Shown here piece by piece: positions 36,716 through 46,581 of a stretch of DNA of 64,000 nt; within the stretch, counting starts at the first letter, position 1, and every line of letters begins with the position of its first letter. The position numbers and the translations under genes were made by a program. The notes under the pieces are model-generated. The model did no database searches and was not told the DNA's origin. It was given only the letters and a program-made list of their open reading frames with translations. Source of the stretch: an uncultured Acidimicrobiales bacterium (GTDB lineage Bacteria > Actinomycetota > Acidimicrobiia > Acidimicrobiales > SZUA-35). The stretch covers positions 1 to 64,000 of the forward strand of contig CALHCB010000062.1 of the NCBI GenBank assembly GCA_937930695.1. The letters are read 5' to 3'.

Positions 36716-37506
36716 CTACCGAGATCTCGCCGGAGCCGGCGTCGAAGACCACCACCATGACCGATGCGGTCACCAGCACGGGCTCGAAGGTCACCCGAGT
36801 TCTCGGTGCGCTGTCGCTGGTTTCGATCGCACTGCTGCTGGCCTTCGGTTTGCTGGTCTCCCCGCCAGAGATCGCGCAGGGAGATTCGGTTCGGCTGTTC
36901 TACATCCATGTGCCCTCGGCCATCGTTTGTCTCTACATCGCCTTTTCGATCACGTTGGTCGGAAGCATCATCTACCTGCGAAACCAGTCGACGTTCTGGG
37001 ATCTCATGGCCGGAGCTGCCGCTGAGGTCGGTGTGGTGTTCCTCGGGTTCACCCTCGTGACCGGGATGCTTTGGGGCAAGCCCACCTGGGGTACCTACTG
37101 GACATGGGACCCTCGGTTGACGAGTACCGCGGTGTCGTTCGTTCTCTACCTGGGGTATCTCGCCGTCAGGCGCCTCGATATGGATCCGGTCGCCCGCTCA
37201 AAGCGCGCTGCCATTCTCGGCATCATCAGCTTTGCCAACCTCATCATCATTCGCTATTCGGTGGCCTGGTGGCGAAGCCTTCATCAGGGCCAAACCTTGG
37301 ACCCGCGAGATACACAGCTCGACAACACGATGCTCTTCTCGTTCGTCCTCGGGGTGCTCGCCCTCACCATGACGTTCGCTTGGTTGGTCATCCATCGCTT
37401 CCGTATCGCATGGCTGGAGCATCAGCTCGAAGCGCAGCAGCTCGAACTTGCGATTGCAGAACGAACCTCGCAGGGCCCGACCGGTCTTGCGCATGGAGGT
37501 GCATGA
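36712..37506 (+). CDS. ccmC: Cytochrome c maturation protein CcmC
   Basis: WGTYWTWDPRLTSTAVSFVLYLGYLAVRR tryptophan-rich WWD motif; GTG start overlapping ccmB stop. Confidence 0.9.
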   Translation: MTTEISPEPASKTTTMTDAVTSTGSKVTRVLGALSLVSIALLLAFGLLVSPPEIAQGDSVRLFYIHVPSAIVCLYIAFSITLVGSIIYLRNQSTFWDLMAGAAAEVGVVFLGFTLVTGMLWGKPTWGTYWTWDPRLTSTAVSFVLYLGYLAVRRLDMDPVARSKRAAILGIISFANLIIIRYSVAWWRSLHQGQTLDPRDTQLDNTMLFSFVLGVLALTMTFAWLVIHRFRIAWLEHQLEAQQLELAIAERTSQGPTGLAHGGA

Positions 37507-37643
37507 AGATGGGATGGGAATATGTGGTTCCGGGCTACCTGATTGTTTTCGGGGTGCTCGCGATCTATGCAGTGTCATTGATCCGGCGAGGCCGTCGCCT
37601 GTCCGAACAGCTTCCTCCCGAGAAACGCCGATTCCTTGACTGA
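37503..37643 (+). CDS. ccmD: CcmD-like small membrane protein
   Basis: MKMGWEYVVPGYLIVFGVLAIYAVSLIRRGRRL between ccmC and ccmE. Confidence 0.75.
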   Translation: MKMGWEYVVPGYLIVFGVLAIYAVSLIRRGRRLSEQLPPEKRRFLD

Positions 37644-38166
37644 GCTCGATCTCACACCTGCCGAACCAAACATCAATCCGCCTCGCAACCGGTTGCGAAA
37701 CCGATTGCTCATGGGCGGAGTGGTTGCGATTCTGGGATTCGTTCTCTTCCAAGCGCTCACCAGCGCCCGCGTATTCTTCCGCAACGTTGACGAAGCCGTT
37801 GCTGAGCGTGCCGAGCTCGGCGACACAACGTTCCGGATGCAGGGCGTCGTCGTCACCGAGCCCGCCGAGGATGCCAGAGGAGCCATCACATTCGCTGTGT
37901 CCTTCAACGACGTGGATGCGACAATCTTGCACGTCGGAGAAGAACCCTCCGATCTCTTCGAGCTCGGTATGCCAGTGGTTGTCGACGGTCACTGGGAAGA
38001 CGACGTCTTCGTGTCACAACAGATTCTTGTGAAGCACTCCGAGTCCTACGTGGCCGACAACGAAGATCGTCCGGGAGTTGGCGAAGGCACCGATGCTGAC
38101 TCCGGCGTGCCGCTCGATGATGCGGAAACCAATGATGACGAGGTTTCGGCCTCCGATGACCGCTGA
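37636..38166 (+). CDS. ccmE: Heme chaperone CcmE
   Basis: TM then FNDVDATILHVGEEPSDLFELGMPVVVDGHWEDDVFVSQQILVKHSESY; heme-binding HxxxY (HSESY). Confidence 0.88.
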   Translation: MTELDLTPAEPNINPPRNRLRNRLLMGGVVAILGFVLFQALTSARVFFRNVDEAVAERAELGDTTFRMQGVVVTEPAEDARGAITFAVSFNDVDATILHVGEEPSDLFELGMPVVVDGHWEDDVFVSQQILVKHSESYVADNEDRPGVGEGTDADSGVPLDDAETNDDEVSASDDR

Positions 38167-38181
38167 CCCGAGGCTGAACGG

Positions 38182-40155
38182 GTGAATTCGGCGCTTGGGT
38201 TCGCATTTTCAGTTCTTGGGCTCTCGGCCTCGGTGTTCGGCGCGCTCGGAGGGATCTATGCCCTGGTGCGTAACACGCCGCGGCTTCTCGTCACGGTCCG
38301 ACAATGGGCTTGGCTGGTTCTGCTGGCAGCGGTCGGCGCCTTTGTTGTGATGGAGGTCGCGCTTTTCCAGCGTGACTATTCGGTCAAGTTCGTGCAGCTC
38401 GTCGGGAGCGACAGCACGCCACCGCTCTTCAACTTCGCTGCGCTCTGGTCGGCGCTCGAAGGTTCAATCATTCTGTGGGCCCTCATTCTTGCGGGCTACA
38501 TCGCGGCCTATCTGTGGAAGTTTCGAGCCCGGGTTCTCGACCCGTTGCATGGCTGGACCCTTGTTGTTCTTCTCGTGATCAGCGCCTTCTTCTTCGGACT
38601 CATGGTCGGCCCTGCGAATCCGTTCACCGAGGTCGCGGTTCCGGCAAACTTCTCTGGTCCAGGGCCGAATCCGCTCCTTCAGAATCACGTTCTTGTTGCC
38701 TTCCATCCGCCGATGCTCTATCTCGGCTACGTCGGATTCTCGGTGCCCTTCGCCTTTGCGATCGCGGCACTCATCACCGGCAGGGTGGGCGAGGGGTGGC
38801 TTGTCGAGACCCGTCGTTGGACTGTGGCGGCCTGGGGATTCCTCACGCTCGGGATCGTGCTCGGTGCCTGGTGGAGCTACGAAGTGCTTGGATGGGGCGG
38901 CTACTGGGCCTGGGATCCAGTCGAGAATGCCTCGCTTCTTCCGTGGCTGACCGGCACGGCGTACCTGCACTCGGTCATGGTGCAGGAGCGTCGAGGCATG
39001 CTGCGGGTGTGGAACCTCTCGCTGTTGTGCTCCACCTTTGCCCTCACGATTCTCGGAACCTTTCTGAGCCGTTCTGGTGTGGTCGATTCAGTCCACGCAT
39101 TCTCCGAAGGTTCGGTTGGCCCGTGGCTTCTGGTGTTCTTCACCGTGGTCTCAGGAGTCAGCATCGGACTGATCGCGTGGCGAGGTGACCGACTTCGATC
39201 GCCAGGGGCCATCGACTCGGCGTTGTCTCGTGAGGCATCGTTCTTGGCCAACAACGTGATCTTCGGTGCGCTGGCATTCGTCGTGCTCTTGGGCACGGTA
39301 TTCCCACTGCTCGCGGAAGCGTATGACGGCACACGGCTGACGATCGGTCGGCCTTACTTCGACTCGATGGCGCGCCCGATCGCGTTCGTCATGCTCTTCC
39401 TCATGGCGGCCGCTCCCGTCCTGCCTTGGCGGAAAGCCTCTGGAGAGCTCCTCGCTGAACGACTTTTCTGGCCTGCAGTCATGGGCGTCGGGGCGATGTT
39501 CGTTGCTGTTGTTCTGGGTGCTCGGGGCTTCTACCCGATGCTGACGTTCGGCCTCGGGGGTTTTGCCGCCGGTGCTGCGCTCCGTCAGGTCACTCTGGCT
39601 ACCCGCCGACAGGGGTGGAGGGGCTTTGTTGGCCGCACGAACGGCGGCATGATCGTGCATCTCGGCATCGTGCTCTTGGCAGTCGGTGTCGCTTCAAGCG
39701 AGGCCTACAAGACCGACCGCACCGCCACGCTGCTCCCTGGCCAGTCAGTCGAAGTCGCGGGACACACGTTCAGGTATGTCAGCTTCGAAGGAGACGAGAC
39801 ATCTCAACGAGTTCGGATCTGGGCCAACGTTGAGATCGATGGCGACGAGATCTACACGCCTGCACAAACTCGATACACCGAGCGCGGCATGATCGTGCCG
39901 ACCCCCTCAGTGCGGCCTGGCTTCTCCGAGGACCTCTTCCTGGTTCTCGACGATGCCCCTCGCAACGGAGATCCCGACGCTCCGATTCGTCTTCGCGTCG
40001 TGGTTCGCCCGATGATCACGTGGCTTTGGGCCGGTGGTGTCCTGATGGGTCTCGGCTCGCTCTTGGCGATCTTCCCCGGCCGTCGCCGCCGTGGAACCGA
40101 GCCCGTTTCCGCCGCTGTTCCGCCGCGTGGCGACGTCGTCGGGGCGGGCGCCTGA
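38182..40155 (+). CDS. ccmF: Heme lyase CcmF
   Basis: WGGYWAWDPVENASLLPWLTGTAYLHS motif; multi-TM, 657 aa. Confidence 0.93.
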   Translation: MNSALGFAFSVLGLSASVFGALGGIYALVRNTPRLLVTVRQWAWLVLLAAVGAFVVMEVALFQRDYSVKFVQLVGSDSTPPLFNFAALWSALEGSIILWALILAGYIAAYLWKFRARVLDPLHGWTLVVLLVISAFFFGLMVGPANPFTEVAVPANFSGPGPNPLLQNHVLVAFHPPMLYLGYVGFSVPFAFAIAALITGRVGEGWLVETRRWTVAAWGFLTLGIVLGAWWSYEVLGWGGYWAWDPVENASLLPWLTGTAYLHSVMVQERRGMLRVWNLSLLCSTFALTILGTFLSRSGVVDSVHAFSEGSVGPWLLVFFTVVSGVSIGLIAWRGDRLRSPGAIDSALSREASFLANNVIFGALAFVVLLGTVFPLLAEAYDGTRLTIGRPYFDSMARPIAFVMLFLMAAAPVLPWRKASGELLAERLFWPAVMGVGAMFVAVVLGARGFYPMLTFGLGGFAAGAALRQVTLATRRQGWRGFVGRTNGGMIVHLGIVLLAVGVASSEAYKTDRTATLLPGQSVEVAGHTFRYVSFEGDETSQRVRIWANVEIDGDEIYTPAQTRYTERGMIVPTPSVRPGFSEDLFLVLDDAPRNGDPDAPIRLRVVVRPMITWLWAGGVLMGLGSLLAIFPGRRRRGTEPVSAAVPPRGDVVGAGA

Positions 40156-40667
40156 TGACGATTCGACGGATCGCATTGACCGTTGGCGTCGTCGTGGCAT
40201 CGTTGGTTGCGCTGCTGGCATTCGCTGGCGCCTCGTCCGATGCGCCCTCATCGGCCTTGCTCGGCCAACGGGTTCCTCTCATCAAAGGTGAGACTCTGGC
40301 GGGGGAAAGCTACGACATTGATGCATCGAGAGGCCGGTGGGTCGTCGTGAACTTCTTTGCGACGTGGTGCCCACCATGCATTGTCGAGCACCCCGAGCTT
40401 GTTCGTTTGGAGCAGTGGGGCCAGGACAATGGTGAGCTCGACATCGTGGCGACGGTCTTCAACGATACGCCCGAGAACGTCGCTGACTTCTTTGTTGACA
40501 ACGGTGGCTCGTGGCCAGTCCTGGGCGACCCATCAACTCCAATCGACTTTCAAATTCGACGCGTTCCCGAGAGCTTTCTGGTTGATCCGTTCGGAGTCGT
40601 CCGGGCTCACTACACCGGTGGAATCACCGCAGAACAGATCCTTGGCGATATCGAGACGCTCTCGTGA
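40155..40667 (+). CDS. ccmG: Thiol:disulfide interchange protein CcmG/DsbE-like
   Basis: WVVVNFFATWCPPCIVEHPEL...VPESFLVDPFGVV. Confidence 0.88.
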   Translation: MTIRRIALTVGVVVASLVALLAFAGASSDAPSSALLGQRVPLIKGETLAGESYDIDASRGRWVVVNFFATWCPPCIVEHPELVRLEQWGQDNGELDIVATVFNDTPENVADFFVDNGGSWPVLGDPSTPIDFQIRRVPESFLVDPFGVVRAHYTGGITAEQILGDIETLS

Positions 40668-41197
40668 GTTCTGGTGTCTCCAACAAGCTCGCATCCATGC
40701 GAGCCGTCTGGCTCGGCTTGCTGATCGCCTCGGTTGCCTTGCTCTCGATCGCGACGTTCGACGATCGTGGGCCAGAGACGAGCGAAGAGAGAATTCAACG
40801 ACTGTCCGATTCGTTTGCTTGCCCTGAGTGCGATGGACAAGCTGTCTCGGAGTCCAACGCCGCGGTAGCGGCGAACATCCGAACGTTCATCCGTGACCGG
40901 GTGACCGAAGGGGCAACTGACACCGAGATTCGTGACGAGCTCATTCGTTCCTATTCGAGTGATGTGCTGCTGAATCCACCGTCAGAGGGCATCTCGGCGT
41001 TGGTCTGGATCTTGCCGGTCGTTGTCGCGGTGTTTGGCGTCGCGGGGCTCGTGGTCTCGATTCGGCGAGATGGTGAAGGGTCGCGGACTGCTTCTGCCGC
41101 TGACGTTGCCCTCGTCGCCGAAGCGCGCACTGATTCGACCAGCACTGATTCTGATGCATCCCGTCCGCCGGCGAGCGAGAGTGACTCTTCGGCGTGA
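40664..41197 (+). CDS. ccmH: Cytochrome c maturation protein CcmH
   Basis: SDSFACPECDGQAVSESNAAVAANIRTFIRDRVTEGATDTEI. Confidence 0.88.
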   Translation: MSSGVSNKLASMRAVWLGLLIASVALLSIATFDDRGPETSEERIQRLSDSFACPECDGQAVSESNAAVAANIRTFIRDRVTEGATDTEIRDELIRSYSSDVLLNPPSEGISALVWILPVVVAVFGVAGLVVSIRRDGEGSRTASAADVALVAEARTDSTSTDSDASRPPASESDSSA

Positions 41198-41931
41198 CTC
41201 GCCGTCTAGACCCCGATCGTTTGCGTTCGCTCGAAGAGGAGCGCGATTTCCTGCTGGCGTCGCTCGATGATCTCGAGCAGGAACACGAGGCGGGTGATCT
41301 TGATGAGAACGACTACCGAGAACTCAGGGACGATTACACCGTCCGAACTGCGGATGCGATTCGTTCGATTGATGACTTCAGGGCAGAAACCGGCACCCGA
41401 GCTCGTCAGCCGTTCGGGAGGTCGCTCGGAATCGTTGGTCTCGTGCTCCTGTTCGCGGTTGGGGCGGGATGGCTGCTCGCACAAGCATCGGGGGAGCGCG
41501 GCGCACAGGACGAAATCTCTGGCGAGATCGAAGAAACACCCCGACAACAGCTTCTACGTTGCCAGTCACTTGGTGCTCAGGACTTGGTCGCAGCGTTGAG
41601 GTGCTACGACGAACTGCTTGCTGAGGACCCACAGAACGTTGAGGCGCTGACCTACCGAGGGTGGTTCCTTGTGCTGACTACCGGCTCCGCACAAGCTGAG
41701 GGAGACGATCAAGGCGCTGCTGAATTGTTGACGAGGGCGCAGGCAAACCTGGATCGAGCGGTCGAGATCGATCCCAGTTACCCGGATGCTCGGGCATTTC
41801 GAGCAGTTGTCTTTGATCGACTCGGCGACGTCGACGCGGCTTGCGGAGAGCTTCGGACGCTGGACGGGCTGAATGCTTCTCCGCTGATGCTGAATCTCGT
41901 TGCTCCTCTGAACGACGGCCTCGGCTGCTAG
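41194..41931 (+). CDS. CcmI-like TPR protein
   Basis: LEEERDFLLASLDDLEQEHEAGDLDENDY, TM, then TPR region; end of ccm operon. Confidence 0.7.
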   Translation: MTRRLDPDRLRSLEEERDFLLASLDDLEQEHEAGDLDENDYRELRDDYTVRTADAIRSIDDFRAETGTRARQPFGRSLGIVGLVLLFAVGAGWLLAQASGERGAQDEISGEIEETPRQQLLRCQSLGAQDLVAALRCYDELLAEDPQNVEALTYRGWFLVLTTGSAQAEGDDQGAAELLTRAQANLDRAVEIDPSYPDARAFRAVVFDRLGDVDAACGELRTLDGLNASPLMLNLVAPLNDGLGC

Positions 41932-42041
41932 CGAGGCGCCCCCTAGATCACCCATGAGTCCCGGGGAAATCCCCGTTGGCTGTAGGTCCCGTTGCGTTGA
42001 CCATGCAATCAGCAGAAGTATTCCGAGGAGGGACCAGGACC

Positions 42042-42347
42042 ATGACCGCACTTGACCAAACCGCATTCACCCCACCGGTGATCGAGACTGTCGCCAGCCA
42101 CTTGGCCGCTGGGCGTAGCAAGGCCGCAACCGAGACCAACTTGTCGCAGGCTCACTGCGTTGATGTGCTCCTCGACTGCATGAACGCTGCAGTCCGCGTC
42201 ACGGTGAAAGAGGTTGTCGCCGACGTGCTGACCCGCATTGCGCACGTGAATCTCGTGACCGCAGAAGAGTTCCGGGACATGCTCGATCTGGTTCAGATGG
42301 CGCTTGCTGTCGATGCAGCCTTCGATCACCTTGATCTGACTGACTGA
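42042..42347 (+). CDS. Small protein of unknown function (paralog B of 4445..4762)
   Basis: AGGAGG-like SD before ATG at 42042; CVDVLLDCMNAAVR...LVQMALAVDAAFD shared with the ORF at 4445. Confidence 0.7.
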   Translation: MTALDQTAFTPPVIETVASHLAAGRSKAATETNLSQAHCVDVLLDCMNAAVRVTVKEVVADVLTRIAHVNLVTAEEFRDMLDLVQMALAVDAAFDHLDLTD

Positions 42348-42362
42348 GCCAGCGCTTGGCTC
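42346..42362 (+). terminator. Short hairpin after paralog B
   Basis: GAGCCA-GCGCT-TGGCTC; no clear U-tract. Confidence 0.35.
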
Positions 42363-42374
42363 GATCAGCGAGGT

Positions 42375-42839
42375 CTAGAGCAGGGTTTCCTTCTTGGACA
42401 GATACTGAGCGGATACGAAGTCTGATCCGTCTCGGTGGACGACCCACACCGATCCCTTTTCGCATCCGCGGCCGCTGATGGGCACGCCCTGTTGGGCAAG
42501 ACGTTCGATGACTTCGGGGATCAGGTTTCCATGCGAGCAGATCGCAATGGTCTGACCGGCTGAGTCGTTGATCAAGTCGAGGACCAAATCGACGTAGCTG
42601 TCTTCCCACAGCGCGTCGGTTTCGGTGATGCTCAGATCGGCCGCTGTCGCCAGAGGTTCCACGGTCTGGACACATCTCGTTGCCGGGCTGGAGTAGATGG
42701 CGTCAACTGGCCACTCCGCGAAGACCTCGACAAGTGCTGATGCTCGCTTGTGTCCCTTTTCAGAGAGCGGGCGCCACTTGTCGTTTCGGTCCGACGTTCG
42801 GCCGCCGGCATGAGCATGGCGGATCAGGTAAATCGTCAT
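42375..42839 (-). CDS. Histidine phosphatase family (SixA-like) protein
   Basis: MTIYLIRHAHAGGRTSDRNDKWRPLSEKGHKRA RHG motif, ICSHGNL. Confidence 0.88.
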   Translation of the reverse strand: MTIYLIRHAHAGGRTSDRNDKWRPLSEKGHKRASALVEVFAEWPVDAIYSSPATRCVQTVEPLATAADLSITETDALWEDSYVDLVLDLINDSAGQTIAICSHGNLIPEVIERLAQQGVPISGRGCEKGSVWVVHRDGSDFVSAQYLSKKETLL

Positions 42840-43340
42840 CTAGCTGCCGTGGCAGTGCTTGTACTTGCGTTCAGAGCCGCATGGGCACGGGTCATTTCGG
42901 CCCACTTCAGGGCCACCGCCGAAGCCATCGGAGACTGCGGCACGAATGCTCGCAGCGACGACGGGGCCGCGGGCACCGGCTTCGCTGACCGACGCCTCGG
43001 AGAGTTCGTCGTCGCCTGGTGGCAGCAAGTACACCGCAACGCTCGAGTTCGTTCGGACATCGTGGAGCCATGCTTGATCGAGCGCTGGGAGTGGAGATTT
43101 CGAGAAGCCCTCACCGAGCGGGTTGACCACAACAACATCGCCTTCGCGGACCTCGCAAGCCCAGCCTGGAGCGTGCCCCAGGTTCGCGTTGGTGGCGTCC
43201 ACGCCATCAACTTGTGACCAGTCTGACGGCAACACACTCTCGGTACTGATGACGAGTGCGGCCTTGGGAGTTGCGGTGGCACGAAGGAACGGGACGGCTT
43301 GGGATTCCCGGCCGCTTCCTGGAGGGCGAAGTGTCGACAT
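42840..43340 (-). CDS. SEC-C motif-containing protein
   Basis: C-terminal [20 protein letters not shown] zinc motif. Confidence 0.8.
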   Translation of the reverse strand: MSTLRPPGSGRESQAVPFLRATATPKAALVISTESVLPSDWSQVDGVDATNANLGHAPGWACEVREGDVVVVNPLGEGFSKSPLPALDQAWLHDVRTNSSVAVYLLPPGDDELSEASVSEAGARGPVVAASIRAAVSDGFGGGPEVGRNDPCPCGSERKYKHCHGS

Positions 43341-43353
43341 TTGAGGTCTAATC

Positions 43354-45255
43354 CTAGTCTGGCAACTCGATGACCGTGACGGTGCCGGTACTTCCGTCGA
43401 CCTCGATAAGTGCGCCGTCCGGAATGCGCCGCGTTGCGTCGGTCACCGAGACCGCGCACGGGATTCCGAGCTCTCGGCTGACGATGACCGCGTGACTCAT
43501 TACCGCACCAACGTCGACGACGACCGCCTCGGCAGGAACGAAAAGTGGTGTCCAACTCGGGTCGGTGAGCGGGGCGACGAGAACGTCGCCCGGTTCCAAC
43601 CCTCGTGGGTCGCCGGGATTGGTGACGATGCGAGCTCGCCCTCGCGCTACTCCGAGACATCCCGGCAGCCCGGTCAATACTTCTCCGGTTGAGACGGTCT
43701 TCTTCGTTGCAGTCCGGAGTTCCCACTCCTCGAGTGGTGGTTGGGCGGATTCGAAGAAGAACGGAGGGATGCGCTCATCAAGTTGTGCGTGTTGGGCTCG
43801 CCGATCAGCGATCGTGTCAGCGAACGCAGCGGGTTGTTCGACGTAGGCGTCGACCTCATCGTTGGTCAAGAACCACAGGTCGCCGCGTTGTGCGGCGGCG
43901 TTCCCGCCTTCGGTGGCCTGGTCGACCAAACGTCGATCGAGTTCCATTGCTTGGAGTCGAGCGCCGTGAATGGCACGAACGACGGTGGTCTTCGCACGTT
44001 CTCGATGCTGGGAGTACGCCCTCGCTGCGGTGAGGGTCCGGAGGAAGATCTTCTTGACCGGCCATTTGAGCTTGGCCAACACTTCAGCCTCGAGCGTTTG
44101 GCGATCGGCGAGAAGGCGCTCTCGTTGGGCTGTGGGATCGTGAGAATCCTCGGCTCCCCGCATGCGGTCAACGAGCGTCAGAGCGAGTTTGGGATCGGTT
44201 TCCCATGTGTCAAAAGCAGTGTCCCACTCGTTGGGGCCCCTGGACCCGAAGTCCGCGATGAACGTGTCGAAGGCGATCAAAAAGTCGACGGTTGCGGGAG
44301 TTGGATCGTTGCGCAGTTCTCCAAGCAACGAGTCGTCGATACCGCTCTGGAATCTCGAGGTGAGCGCGGGGTCGGCTCGAACCAATCGACCCAGATCCCA
44401 CAGCGCCACAGACGGAGCGGCCGAATCGATTTCTCCGAGGCCAGCGAGCAACTGAACGGCGAGGTTCGGATCCTTCAATTGTTTTTCGCAGAGGTTGGTG
44501 AGGACGTTCAACGTCAATCCGGCGACGAACGAAACCTTCAGGTGATTCTCGAACAGCTCACCGAACATTTCGATCAAACCATCGGTGGACGAGACTCGAA
44601 GCTCGTCGTTCGTTGCATCCGCTGCTGGCTTCAGCCCAGCAAGGTACGTATCGACACGACGCTGATCCTGCCGCAGAGTCTCCGCCATCGTTGTCCCAGG
44701 GTCGTTGATGGTTCGCCACACGAAGCGGAGGCCGGCGAGGCCGGCCCGGAGATTCTTGTCTTCTTTGCGGGCGATATGGGTTGGTGGGTCGCCCGTGCCG
44801 AGAAAAGCGATGTCAGCATCAGTGGGGTCACCGCCAGGAACGCGTCCCGCAGCCACCCGTTGGATGCTGAGGTTGAGGTAGGCGTACCCGCCGAACACAC
44901 CGCTGCCGACAGCCGTTGTGACCGGAACTCCATCGAGTTCTTCTGGACGAATCAGGCCGCTGAAGAGAATGGCGCTCCGCATTGCCCGCTCACCTGTCGC
45001 AGCGGCGATCGAGAAGCTGAGTGGGGTGAAGACTTCGGGGTAGACCTCACCGGCGTTGCCGCGCGTGTAAACGGGGAACCGGCTCGATGCGTCGGTGCCC
45101 ACCCATTGTCCCTCACCAACTGGTTTCCACACAGAGTTTGCTGACGGCGAGGTTGTGGCCATGGACGAGAAGGTAATGGGTTGCCCCGGATCGTGCCCGT
45201 TTGTTGTCGGTCCCGGCGATTTGCCGGTGAGTTCGGTGCCTCCCGCACTCGGCAC
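43354..45255 (-). CDS. PEP-utilising enzyme mobile-domain protein lacking an ATP-grasp domain (rifampin phosphotransferase/PEP synthase C-terminal-like)
   Basis: [70 protein letters not shown] phospho-His domain; N-terminus [24 protein letters not shown]. Confidence 0.8.
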   Translation of the reverse strand: MPSAGGTELTGKSPGPTTNGHDPGQPITFSSMATTSPSANSVWKPVGEGQWVGTDASSRFPVYTRGNAGEVYPEVFTPLSFSIAAATGERAMRSAILFSGLIRPEELDGVPVTTAVGSGVFGGYAYLNLSIQRVAAGRVPGGDPTDADIAFLGTGDPPTHIARKEDKNLRAGLAGLRFVWRTINDPGTTMAETLRQDQRRVDTYLAGLKPAADATNDELRVSSTDGLIEMFGELFENHLKVSFVAGLTLNVLTNLCEKQLKDPNLAVQLLAGLGEIDSAAPSVALWDLGRLVRADPALTSRFQSGIDDSLLGELRNDPTPATVDFLIAFDTFIADFGSRGPNEWDTAFDTWETDPKLALTLVDRMRGAEDSHDPTAQRERLLADRQTLEAEVLAKLKWPVKKIFLRTLTAARAYSQHRERAKTTVVRAIHGARLQAMELDRRLVDQATEGGNAAAQRGDLWFLTNDEVDAYVEQPAAFADTIADRRAQHAQLDERIPPFFFESAQPPLEEWELRTATKKTVSTGEVLTGLPGCLGVARGRARIVTNPGDPRGLEPGDVLVAPLTDPSWTPLFVPAEAVVVDVGAVMSHAVIVSRELGIPCAVSVTDATRRIPDGALIEVDGSTGTVTVIELPD

Positions 45256-45270
45256 GAGCTGCAGTCAGCC

Positions 45271-46053
45271 TTAGATGGCCGTCCACCCACCGTCGACCGC
45301 GAGGACCTGCCCAGTCACGAACGTCGAGGCATCCGAGGCAAGGAAGAGCATCGCGCCGTCGAGCTCAGACTCAGAGCCAGGCCGTCCCATCGGCGTATTC
45401 TGGTTGATGTAGTTCATCCCGCCGCTGGTATCGAACATTTCTTCGTTCATCTCCGTCGCAAACCAACCGGGAGCGATTGCATTTACCCGGACATTTTTTC
45501 TCGCCCATTGGCTGGCAAGCTCTCGGGTGAGATTGTGGAGTCCACCCTTCGCCGCCGCGTAGCCGGCAGCCTTCAGCCTTCCCCCGCCAGCGACACCAAG
45601 TACCGAGCCGATATTGACGATCGATCCTGGTCGATCGTTCTGAATCATCCAACGACCGGCATGCCGAGCCAGTTCGTACGGAGCAACAAGATTGATTTCC
45701 ATCTCAAATCGGAAATCATCGATGTCGTCGTCGATTGCGGGCAGGACTCGCGAAATGCCTGCGTTGTTTACCACGATGTCGATCTGACCGCCGATGTCGA
45801 GCGCGGCCTCGACGAGCATCGCGGGTACTCCCGCACCGGTGATGTCGCAGGGAACAGGATGGATGGAGTCGACGTTTGCGGCAAGCTCCTCCAGACGTTC
45901 GGCTCGACGTGCGGCGACGATCACGCTTGCACCGGAGTCGCTGAGCAGACGGGCGAATCGATTGCCGAGCCCGGAGCTCGCTCCGGTGAGAATTGCGACC
46001 TTGCCCTCAAGGGAGAAGAGGTCGTTGGGTTTCGAGGGTGTTCGTTCGGTCAT
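45271..46053 (-). CDS. SDR family oxidoreductase
   Basis: KVAILTGASSGLGNRFARLLSDSGASVIVAARR; YAAAKGGLHNLTRELA. Confidence 0.93.
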   Translation of the reverse strand: MTERTPSKPNDLFSLEGKVAILTGASSGLGNRFARLLSDSGASVIVAARRAERLEELAANVDSIHPVPCDITGAGVPAMLVEAALDIGGQIDIVVNNAGISRVLPAIDDDIDDFRFEMEINLVAPYELARHAGRWMIQNDRPGSIVNIGSVLGVAGGGRLKAAGYAAAKGGLHNLTRELASQWARKNVRVNAIAPGWFATEMNEEMFDTSGGMNYINQNTPMGRPGSESELDGAMLFLASDASTFVTGQVLAVDGGWTAI

Positions 46054-46096
46054 GCGCTTTGTTCCTTCATTGTCTGAATCGTGCCACCATCAGGGC

Positions 46097-46495
46097 GTGG
46101 TCAGCACGTCTCGACGAACCAAACTCGATCCGACAGGCATCGCCGCGCCAGCGGCGAACTACGCACACGCGGTGCTGTCCGAAGGTGTTTCGCGCATGGT
46201 GCACACCTCCGGCGTTGTTCCGACGGCGCCAGACGGCACGGTTGCCGACGATGTCGGTGCACAGGCCGACGAGGTGTGGTCGACGATCCGTGCGTTGCTT
46301 CACGAAGCCAATATGGGGCCACAGAACGTTGTATCGGTCACAACGTACGTGGTGACCGGTCAGCCACTCGCACCCGTGATGCAAGCACGTGATCGCTTCT
46401 TGGACGGCCACCTCTGCGCGTCGACACTGGTCGTTGTTCCTGAGTTGGCACAGCCAGCCTGGAAGATGGAAGTTGCCGTCATCGCCACTGACTGA
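46097..46495 (+). CDS. RidA family protein
   Basis: AANYAHAVLSEGVSRMVHTSGVVPTAPDGTVADDVGAQADEVWSTIRALL...STLVVVPELAQPAWKMEVAVIA. Confidence 0.85.
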   Translation: MVSTSRRTKLDPTGIAAPAANYAHAVLSEGVSRMVHTSGVVPTAPDGTVADDVGAQADEVWSTIRALLHEANMGPQNVVSVTTYVVTGQPLAPVMQARDRFLDGHLCASTLVVVPELAQPAWKMEVAVIATD

Positions 46496-46581
46496 GGTCA
46501 ACAGGAGCGGTCGACGACTCGGGTATTGACCATGAGCCGCGTTCTGCGTCTGCCTGGTCGGGCTGTCTTGATTGCTTCATC

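Noticed and set aside
43741-45144. 467-aa plus-strand ORF
   Set aside because: Antisense to the PEP-utilising mobile-domain gene; no domain motif.
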